DNA of 8,739 bases, from assembly GCA_043798815.1 (NCBI GenBank), contig JAZDOH010000095.1:1-8739 (forward strand). Reading direction: 5' to 3'. The DNA comes from JAZDOH01 sp043798815 (GTDB lineage Bacteria > Patescibacteriota > Gracilibacteria > UM-FILTER-43-11). A program made the position numbers and the translations under genes. Positions 1 through 5,797 of this stretch are shown here, one piece after another. The notes below the pieces were generated by a model. The model did no database searches, was not told where the DNA came from, and saw only the letters and a program-made list of their open reading frames with translations. The first letter of the stretch is position 1; each line of letters starts with the position of its first letter.

Positions 1-1269
1 TTTTCGGGAGGGGCATCCCGAACAATCAATGCCCACCACGGGATTTCCCGCAACGTCCACCAAAGAAAGTGTAAAGGGGGTGGAATCTTTCCCATCGGCT
101 ATCGCGGAATTGGTGAGTGGCAATAGCACTTTGGATTTTTCTATACCGTCTTCATCACCGTCTTCATCGGTGATCACGGGATCTCCGGCGCGGACATAAA
201 AGGTGAGGGGAGTGGGGTTGCCGATTTTATAGCTCAATCCCGCACCATTGAAAATTTCTCCCGTCAAATTGTATTTGCAATACCCCAACGTTGTGTTTTG
301 GATGAGGCCGATAGAAGGGATGGTGATGGAAATGGATTGGCCGCTGGTTTGAAAGCCCACTTCAAGTGGTTCATGACAATTCAGGAAATCCGGGCTGGAA
401 TCACGAATAACTTCAAAGTGTGAATCTTTACTACGAATGTTTGATTCGAGGTCTTTGGCTATAACTGGCCATTCGACGGCTCCAAGTGGGTGAGTGTTTT
501 TGATCCACACATTATTCTCAATAAAGAATTCCGGAGGCGTCGCATCGGGCACCCATGTGGTATAAGCTCCAAAAACAAGCGAGTCTCCGCTTTCATCGCC
601 CCACTTAATCCATCCCAAATGCTCGCTCCACGAAAAACCATGAAGCGGCCGCCCTAAAGTAACGTCGTCATTCGGATCTTCCGGATCCTGTTCGTCGATC
701 ACAACCGCTTCAGACTTGTCTAAATAAACCCCCCAATTCTCCGCATTTTGATCCGCAAAATTTATGATCCCTCCCGTCTCGTTTGAAGCAAGTTTGATCC
801 AACCGGCATTCTCGCTCCACGCGTATCCGGAAAACCCTCCCGTGAAATTGACGCGGGCAAAAGATGCCTCAGGAAAATCCGCTGGGACCGGAAGAGCATT
901 TTGGATTTGTTTTCCATCCAGAATGATCCATCCGACGGCATCGCTCCATAAAAATCCGGTCAAAAAGCATCCGTCCGCATCGCAGCTGCTCTCTTCTCCC
1001 AAATCATGAATTTGGGCTGTCCAATCCGATAAGCCCGGCGTTGGGAGTGGTGGCGTTAGCGCCTTGGATCCCGCGGGAGAAATGTAATAATCACGCTGAG
1101 AACCGGCATAGTTTGGCGGCCGTATGGCAGTCGTGTAGTCCAAATGTATGAGCCCCGCGTTCTTTCCGTAAACCGTTCCGGTGATATCCGTGCTCGCCTG
1201 AGAAGCGGGAACCATGGTGATGAAAAGTAAGAGACCGCCGATGATTAAAAGAGGGCGTTTCACATTCAT
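1..1269 (-). CDS. Secreted WSE/GWI-repeat surface protein with Big_1-like Ig domain (partial, 3' end outside window)
   Basis: From the ATG at 1269 the frame is open for 423 codons to the left edge, so the C-terminus is missing. Residues 1-25 form a signal peptide: MNVKR, a hydrophobic stretch (about 8-21), then a cleavage site like SQA|S. Three copies of a motif G-[FY]-x-W-S-[DE]-x-x-G-W-I follow (residues 105-117, 148-160, 211-223), preceded by a degenerate version (VYGKNAGLIHL, 33-43). Residues 244-365 read like beta-rich Ig/cadherin-type sequence. Residues 368-375 are an acidic DEDGDEDG loop resembling calcium-binding loops. Residues 389-423 (ADGKDST...VDVAGNPVVG) look like the start of a bacterial Ig-like Big_1 domain, as in invasin-type adhesins. 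Such W-S-E-N/G-W-I repeats are known from CPR surface proteins; their function is unknown. The start overlaps the upstream stop as ATGA and has no clear Shine-Dalgarno site, which suggests translational coupling. Likely exported and exposed; an adhesive role is inferred. Confidence 0.85.
   Translation of the reverse strand, partial: MNVKRPLLIIGGLLLFITMVPASQASTDITGTVYGKNAGLIHLDYTTAIRPPNYAGSQRDYYISPAGSKALTPPLPTPGLSDWTAQIHDLGEESSCDADGCFLTGFLWSDAVGWIILDGKQIQNALPVPADFPEASFARVNFTGGFSGYAWSENAGWIKLASNETGGIINFADQNAENWGVYLDKSEAVVIDEQDPEDPNDDVTLGRPLHGFSWSEHLGWIKWGDESGDSLVFGAYTTWVPDATPPEFFIENNVWIKNTHPLGAVEWPVIAKDLESNIRSKDSHFEVIRDSSPDFLNCHEPLEVGFQTSGQSISITIPSIGLIQNTTLGYCKYNLTGEIFNGAGLSYKIGNPTPLTFYVRAGDPVITDEDGDEDGIEKSKVLLPLTNSAIADGKDSTPFTLSLVDVAGNPVVGIDCSGCPSRK
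147..170 (-). repeat. 12-bp tandem duplication encoding an acidic DEDG-DEDG loop
   Basis: Positions 147-158 and 159-170 are 11/12 identical on the plus strand (CCGTCTTCATC[A/G]). On the minus strand they encode DEDGDEDG, residues 368-375 of the secreted protein. The pattern resembles DxDxDG calcium-binding loops, but the spacing after the glycine does not match a full EF-hand or TSP3 consensus. Calcium binding is only a suggestion. Confidence 0.6.
601..957 (-). repeat. Three protein-level WSE/GWI repeat motifs
   Basis: The units sit at 919-957 (GFLWSDAVGWIIL), 790-828 (GYAWSENAGWIKL) and 601-639 (GFSWSEHLGWIKW). The tryptophans are 43 and 63 residues apart, so these are dispersed motifs within a beta-rich fold rather than perfect DNA tandem repeats. 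The DNA keeps a recognisable core (TGG AGC GA) in all three units. Confidence 0.8.
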
Positions 1270-2306
1270 GGAGCGGCGGAATAAGTTAGGCAGTTTCGGC
1301 GCAAGTCATCGCTCAGGATTTTTTGGCAAAGAGCGGGATCGTGCTTCGCGATGGCTTGTGTCAGATAAAACCGATTGATGTGTCCCGTTTGCACCGTCAG
1401 ACATTCATTTCGCCTGGCGACGTTAGAAACCTGATTGCAGTAATTCAGATCGCGCTTTTCCAGGGCTAATTTATAATTCACTTCATCCTGGCATTCGGTT
1501 CGGGATGTCTCCTGCAACAGGTCGCATCGGCTGGAGACCGTTTCAAGCGCTTGCGCTTGCCGGACGATTTGATTTTGCGAAAGGGCGATCACCCGCTGAT
1601 TTTGTTCAATGGTGGCTTGGCAACGTTCCTGCAAAGAAGATGACGTGATTTTGTTGCAATGGTTTTTGTCTAAAAATTCAACGCCGGAGGAGTAATAAAT
1701 TTGATTGAGGCATTGAGTTTTCGCCGTGGCATCTTTGATGGCTTCGCAACCGGAAAGACTTCGGTTTTGACCCGCAAGCAGGGATTGCAAACGATCGAGA
1801 CAGTTTTGTTTTAAGGAAAGGTCCTGGATCTTTTCACAAAACGCGGAATTCAATTCTTCCATGGCGCTTCGGGAGTAGATTTGGTCTTTGCATTGAGTCG
1901 CTTGAACCGGATCGCTCAAGACGTCGCAGAGGGTTTCGTCATTTCCTTTCAATGCCATGCTGAGGTTCAGCTGATCTTTGCAGGTTTGGCGCTTGGTTTC
2001 GTCAAACAACGCTTCACAATCTTCCAGTTTTCCCGTAGTCCAGGCTTTGTGAAGGGTGGATTGATCCTGCGCCGCTTTTTGTTTTTCCGTGAGCTCTTGA
2101 GTGGCAAAAGGTTTGCCGGGTTTTAAATTTTCCTCCTGCGTTGGCTGAGGTTTGCCGAATAGTCCTCCTTCTTTTTGTTGCTGCCAACCGTAAAGCAAAC
2201 CGAAAATCCCTAAAATAAGGACGACGAACAAAATCCAGCTTTTAATGCCTCCTTTCTTTAAAACCGTTTTTTGTTTTGGCCTTTTGAGTTTTGCGTTCAT
2301 TTCCAT
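1266..2306 (-). CDS. Membrane-anchored cysteine-pair repeat protein
   Basis: A 346-residue protein of no family I recognise. The N-terminus is basic (KLKRPKQK...KKGGIK), then one membrane segment spans about residues 24-41 (WILFVVLILGIFGLLYGW). This gives an N-in, C-out topology by the positive-inside rule. A Gln/Lys/Pro-rich linker (42-90) leads to eight helical units, each with one cysteine pair: C97/109, 127/139, 157/169, 187/199, 217/229, 261/272, 290/302, 327/339. All 16 cysteines lie in these units. A loose consensus is D-x3-C-[EDN]-x-[IL]-x8-C-x-[DN]-[QE]-[IV]. This suggests disulfide-stapled helical hairpins stacked as an extracytoplasmic solenoid. The gene starts 32 bp after the GspF-N-like gene and ends in a 4-bp overlap with the secreted-protein gene, so the three are probably co-transcribed. 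The start could be ATG 2306 or ATG 2300 (residue 3). The reading frame is near certain; the function is unknown. Confidence 0.9.
   Translation of the reverse strand: MEMNAKLKRPKQKTVLKKGGIKSWILFVVLILGIFGLLYGWQQQKEGGLFGKPQPTQEENLKPGKPFATQELTEKQKAAQDQSTLHKAWTTGKLEDCEALFDETKRQTCKDQLNLSMALKGNDETLCDVLSDPVQATQCKDQIYSRSAMEELNSAFCEKIQDLSLKQNCLDRLQSLLAGQNRSLSGCEAIKDATAKTQCLNQIYYSSGVEFLDKNHCNKITSSSLQERCQATIEQNQRVIALSQNQIVRQAQALETVSSRCDLLQETSRTECQDEVNYKLALEKRDLNYCNQVSNVARRNECLTVQTGHINRFYLTQAIAKHDPALCQKILSDDLRRNCLTYSAAP
1290..2018 (-). repeat. Eight cysteine-pair protein repeats, 30-residue period
   Basis: The first cysteines of units 1-5 are exactly 30 residues apart (97, 127, 157, 187, 217), each with C-x11-C. 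Unit 6 begins 44 residues after unit 5 and is C-x10-C, unit 7 follows after 29, and unit 8 after 37. The DNA has diverged strongly between units, so this is an old, selected protein repeat rather than a recent duplication. Confidence 0.85.
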
Positions 2307-2310
2307 TCAA

Positions 2311-2314
2311 TCCT
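2311..2314 (-). promoter_or_regulatory. Shine-Dalgarno-like AGGA before the cysteine-repeat gene
   Basis: The minus strand reads ATAGGATTGA directly before ATGGAAATG. AGGA is 4 bases from the ATG at 2306 and 10 bases from the ATG at 2300. Neither spacing is ideal, so the site supports translation here but does not decide between the two starts, which differ by two residues. Confidence 0.45.
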
Positions 2315-2338
2315 ATCAAATTGGATAAAAAGAGGAAG

Positions 2339-3766
2339 TTAAAAATTGAAAATCATCAAACAATAAAGTCCGTATCCAAATAGGAACAAAAAAATGGATC
2401 CCAACGCGTTTTGACGGAAAGAGCGTGTTTTGATTCGCAGCAGCCAATGGGTCACCAGCAATCCCAGGGCGATGTTTAGGAGTAAGGGGGAACGGAGCGT
2501 GCGGGTAACGAACGTTGCTGGAAGCCCCACGTTTTTCTCCAGCGAAAAATCCACCAAAAAGAAGTAGGCCAAATAAAAAAACAAAAGCCAACTCGTAAAA
2601 CTGTCGGCTTCCATGAAGAAGAGTCCAAAATCTTTTCCAGGTTTTTTTGTTTTCCCTGGTGTTTTGGGAACGCTAGAAAGAGAAGGGGTTGGTGATTCAA
2701 GGTTCTGTCGCCATTCCTTCCAAGCTTCGATCAATTCGTATTTTCTTGTTTTTTTGGCTACTTCGTTTGGGGTGCGCCAATAGGCCAGTAAACACATTCC
2801 TATCTTTTTTAACCCCGAAGGCGTCACTTCTTCTTTTGCTGCGGTCACGGAATGTTTTTTTGCTACAGGAAAATACAATTTGATCTTATTCCACAGAGGA
2901 GAGTGGGTTTTTGTTTTGGGATCGATTTTTTTCCCGATAAATCCCAGTCTTTTTTTGAGCTCATCAAAAATTCCTTTTAAATTTTTAACCCCCAAGGCTT
3001 TTTTATAATGTTTCAGCTCATCTTCTAATACGGCGGTGTTTTGCAGTTGGGCGAGGGTTTGTTGAAATCCAGCGCCATGTCGGTCGGTTTCCGTGCCCTG
3101 ATCCGGTCGACGGATCAATTCCAGAAGGGTGTTGGACACTTCCGCGATGTGTTTGACGTTGTTGCTGGTGCGGATGCGCTGGAGATCACCCAACCGGCTT
3201 TCAATTTCACGCAGGCGGGCGGCACTGAACAGCGCCTGATGCTTGCTCAACACTTCTTTTCCGCTTTTGATGATCCCGTCAATTTCTTTTAAAAGCTCAG
3301 GGTTCAAAGGCTCTTCTTCCAATTCCAATTCTCCGGCCGGGCGAGGGGAGGGGAGGGCGATGCCTTCCGCATTGAGTTTTTGTTCCAGCGTTTTTATTTG
3401 AGTCAGCGCCGCCTGCCGTTCGATTGCACTGGCCTTTTCCGGGTACAATTCTTTGACCAAAAACCCATATTCGGTGACCAGGCGTCTGAAAGCGGCGTAG
3501 GGTTCTGGGGCATCGATGGTGCCTTCGATGGGTTTTCCCTGGGGATCCGTTGCGGAAAAGACAAACACTTTAGCCCCCACGGTTCCCGCCGTTGCCTCTC
3601 TTGGTTTGTTCAGCTCCTGATATTGAGTTTCCGGAATTTCCTGCAAGCCGATGATGGCGAACCCCATTTTATGGAGTTCTCCTTTTGCGAGCGCTGCCGA
3701 ATCAGCGGTGAGCGCGCCTTCGACCTTTTGATTGTTCTGGCTGAGTGCGGTATATTTGAATCTCAT
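2339..3766 (-). CDS. Membrane protein with two GspF/PilC-type N-terminal domains, lacking the GspF core
   Basis: A 475-residue protein. Residues 1-46 (MRFKYTAL...KVEGALTADS...LHKMGFAIIGLQE) match the small N-terminal domain of type II secretion/type IV pilus platform proteins GspF/PilC, usually F-x-Y-x-A-x(n)-G-x-x-x-x-G-x-[IL]-x-A. Residues 66-107 (KVFVFSATDPQGKPIEGTIDA...) are a second copy about 65 residues on. The middle (110-350) is charged and largely helical, with coiled-coil potential near 115-135 and 155-220. A Pro/Lys-rich linker (358-379) leads to three hydrophobic segments: about 391-407, 427-443 and 454-473. The repeated cytoplasmic helical bundles of real GspF/PilC are not apparent. 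By family analogy the N-terminal part is cytoplasmic, perhaps binding a pilus-type partner. It is the first gene of a probable minus-strand operon and diverges from priA. Only a weak, A-rich ribosome site (AAAGAAAAG) precedes the ATG. The domain call is by eye and fairly confident; the role is inferred. Confidence 0.85.
   Translation of the reverse strand: MRFKYTALSQNNQKVEGALTADSAALAKGELHKMGFAIIGLQEIPETQYQELNKPREATAGTVGAKVFVFSATDPQGKPIEGTIDAPEPYAAFRRLVTEYGFLVKELYPEKASAIERQAALTQIKTLEQKLNAEGIALPSPRPAGELELEEEPLNPELLKEIDGIIKSGKEVLSKHQALFSAARLREIESRLGDLQRIRTSNNVKHIAEVSNTLLELIRRPDQGTETDRHGAGFQQTLAQLQNTAVLEDELKHYKKALGVKNLKGIFDELKKRLGFIGKKIDPKTKTHSPLWNKIKLYFPVAKKHSVTAAKEEVTPSGLKKIGMCLLAYWRTPNEVAKKTRKYELIEAWKEWRQNLESPTPSLSSVPKTPGKTKKPGKDFGLFFMEADSFTSWLLFFYLAYFFLVDFSLEKNVGLPATFVTRTLRSPLLLNIALGLLVTHWLLRIKTRSFRQNALGSIFLFLFGYGLYCLMIFNF
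3728..3756 (+). promoter_or_regulatory. Candidate sigma-70-type promoter for priA
   Basis: TTGATT (3728-3733, 4/6 to TTGACA) and TATATT (3751-3756, 5/6 to TATAAT) are separated by 17 bp. Transcription would start near 3763, leaving a leader of about 45 bases before the priA ATG at 3809. The elements lie inside the first codons of the opposing gene, so the two promoters and 5' ends overlap. This is pattern-based only. Confidence 0.4.
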
Positions 3767-3808
3767 TCTTTTCTTTATTTTTGTTGGAAACAGTTTAACA
3801 CAAAAGCC

Positions 3809-5797
3809 ATGTTGTACGCGAATGTTGTTTTGTGCCGCAAGGCCGGGGAATTTGACTCCCCCTTGAGCTATGAAGTTCCCGTCGCCCTGGAAAACTCCTT
3901 AAAGGTGGGTCATTTCGTCCGCATGCCGTTCCGTTCTCAGGTGGCGCAGGGGATTGTGGTTGCCCTTTTTTCCGATCTTCCCGCTGGTATGGAATCCTCC
4001 AAAATCAAATCGCTCCAAGAGGTGCTTCCGGAGCCCGCCTTTACCCCCGCTCAAATCCAGTTTGCCGTTTCTTTGACCCATTATTACCACGCCTCCCTCA
4101 CCAAAGTGCTGGGAATGATGACGCCCAAGGCGATTTGGGAAGGGCGTTTTAAAATTCCTGAAGCAAAGATCATTCATCCGATATCCGCGGAAATTCCGGA
4201 ACGAATCTTAACTTCGGGACAAACCGATGCTTTAAGGCAAATCGAACAGTCAAAAAAACCTGTTTTACTCCATGGGGTCACCGGATCCGGCAAAACGGAG
4301 CTTTATTTGCGGATGATTTTAAAAACCAGCGCAGAAGGGAAACAGGCGTTATTGCTCATTCCGGAAATTGCGCTGACGCCGCAAACCGTCGATTACTTCA
4401 AGGCGTATTTGGGGGATGCGATCGAGGTTTTCCATTCCCGGCTTACCGAAAAACAACGGATCGCCGGTTGGTGGCGGGTGCGGCGGGGGGAAGTCCGTCT
4501 TGTGATTGGTTCCCGTTCGGCGATTTTTGCCCCCTTTTTGGATTTGGGTCTGATCGTAATTGACGAGGAGCATGAATGGACGTACAAACAGGAATCCGCT
4601 CCGTATTACGAAACCCATTGGGCGGCGGAAAAACTGCGTGAGCTTTATGGCGCCAAACTCCTTTTGGGCAGCGCCACCCCCCGATTGGAAAGTTACGCAA
4701 AAACCCGGACGGGAGAATATGAATTGGTAATGTTGCCGGAACGGATTCATCAACCTAATTTGCCCAAAATCACCGTCGTGGATTTACGCGAAGAATTCCA
4801 AAAAAAGAATTTCGGTGTTTTTTCATTGCTGCTCCAGCGCAAAATGGCCGAGCGGCTCCAAAACCGTGAACAGATCATTTTGTTCGTGAATCAACGCGGA
4901 GTGGCGCGGGCGGTGGTGTGCCGGGACTGCGGGCATCGCGAACAATGCCCCCGCTGTGATATCAGCCTCAAGTACCATCGCGGGGTTCGTCGGGAATTGC
5001 AGGATCGGCTGATGTGCCATTATTGCGGCTTCCTCAAAGCTCCGCCTGTGGTTTGCCCTTCTTGCCAGTCCTCTTATATTAAACATATAGGAATAGGAAC
5101 AGAGCGTGTGGAGGAAGAGGTGAAAAAATTATTTTCTGCCGCCCGGACAATTCGAGCCGATCGGGATACCACGAGCGGCAAAGCAGGTTTTGAGCCGATT
5201 TACAAAGCGTTTTTAGCCCACGAATACGATGTGCTGGTCGGCACTCAAATGGTGGCCAAAGGGCTGGATTTTGAGCGCGTGAGTTTGATCGGCATCGTGC
5301 TGGCGGACATCGGCATGGGCATTCCGGATTTCCGCAGTCATGAACGTCTGTTCCAGCTCATCACTCAGGTGGCGGGGCGATGCGGACGGAGTCTGGCTCA
5401 GCCAGGTGAAGTGGTGCTGCAAACCTATCAGCCGGATCACCCCGCTGTTCTGCAGGCCGCGGCCTACGGATACAAAACGTTTGCGGACGAAGAATTGCGG
5501 CATCGCCAAAAATTCGGTTACCCTCCTTACGGCCGGCTCATCAAGTTCACGGTGGTGGGATCGGATGAACAAAAACTCCACCATCACATCCAGGCGGAAG
5601 AGGGGACACTGAACGACATTTTTACCGTGAACCATTTGCCGCTCAAAGTGATGAGCGCGCCGGCGTTGGTGAGCAAGGTCAAAGACCGCTATTACTACCA
5701 CGTGCTCGTGCAGGGGCAGGAACCACAAAAACTGTTTGACCACTGGAAAGTTCCCAAGGGCTGGCGGGCGGATGTGGATCCGGTGCACACCACCTGA
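3809..5797 (+). CDS. priA: Primosomal protein N' (replication restart DNA helicase PriA)
   Basis: A 662-residue superfamily 2 3'-to-5' DNA helicase that recognises stalled or collapsed forks and starts reloading of the replicative helicase. Residues 1-100 are the PriA 3'-end-binding region (MLYANVVLCRKAG...SYEVP...VRMPF). Helicase motifs follow: Walker A GVTGSGKTE (156-164), DEEH (252-255), GSATP (287-291), VLVGTQMVAKGLDF (475-488) and QVAGRCGR (520-527). Eight zinc-binding cysteines lie between the helicase halves: C371, C374, C380, C383, C403, C406, C416, C419. The C-terminal domain contains FGYPPYGRL (569-577). All key residues are present, and the length is somewhat below the 732 residues of E. 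coli PriA. The motif VI alanine (QVAGRAGR) is Cys525 here. The frame is open upstream to 3380, but the PriA N-terminus fits MLYANVV at 3809, and earlier codons are antisense to the neighbouring gene. No strong Shine-Dalgarno site is seen. The stop touches the stop of the convergent downstream gene. Confidence 0.96.
   Translation: MLYANVVLCRKAGEFDSPLSYEVPVALENSLKVGHFVRMPFRSQVAQGIVVALFSDLPAGMESSKIKSLQEVLPEPAFTPAQIQFAVSLTHYYHASLTKVLGMMTPKAIWEGRFKIPEAKIIHPISAEIPERILTSGQTDALRQIEQSKKPVLLHGVTGSGKTELYLRMILKTSAEGKQALLLIPEIALTPQTVDYFKAYLGDAIEVFHSRLTEKQRIAGWWRVRRGEVRLVIGSRSAIFAPFLDLGLIVIDEEHEWTYKQESAPYYETHWAAEKLRELYGAKLLLGSATPRLESYAKTRTGEYELVMLPERIHQPNLPKITVVDLREEFQKKNFGVFSLLLQRKMAERLQNREQIILFVNQRGVARAVVCRDCGHREQCPRCDISLKYHRGVRRELQDRLMCHYCGFLKAPPVVCPSCQSSYIKHIGIGTERVEEEVKKLFSAARTIRADRDTTSGKAGFEPIYKAFLAHEYDVLVGTQMVAKGLDFERVSLIGIVLADIGMGIPDFRSHERLFQLITQVAGRCGRSLAQPGEVVLQTYQPDHPAVLQAAAYGYKTFADEELRHRQKFGYPPYGRLIKFTVVGSDEQKLHHHIQAEEGTLNDIFTVNHLPLKVMSAPALVSKVKDRYYYHVLVQGQEPQKLFDHWKVPKGWRADVDPVHTT

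Noticed and set aside
764..1009. 81-codon plus-strand open frame
   Set aside because: It is antisense to the WSE-repeat region of the secreted protein, whose frame is open across the whole 1-1269 stretch.
230..1269. In-frame recoded stop (UGA as Gly or Trp) as a Gracilibacteria sign
   Set aside because: No in-frame TGA occurs in any of the genes, and TGA is used as the stop of three of them.
3380..3808. Reading PriA as an 805-residue protein starting at 3380
   Set aside because: The PriA N-terminal pattern begins at the ATG at 3809; the upstream codons lie antisense to a well-supported gene and do not resemble PriA.
3767..3808. Minus-strand promoter for the GspF-N gene in the divergent gap
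   Set aside because: TTGTGT (3798-3803) followed by an A-rich stretch is the best pair, but the -10 match is poor, so no promoter is called.
4349..4753. 134-codon minus-strand open frame within priA
   Set aside because: It is antisense to the Walker A to DEEH region of PriA; its composition is that of a shadow frame.
5213..5788. 191-codon open frame on the minus strand within priA
   Set aside because: It is fully antisense to conserved PriA helicase motifs and looks like a shadow (His-rich, no recognisable motif).
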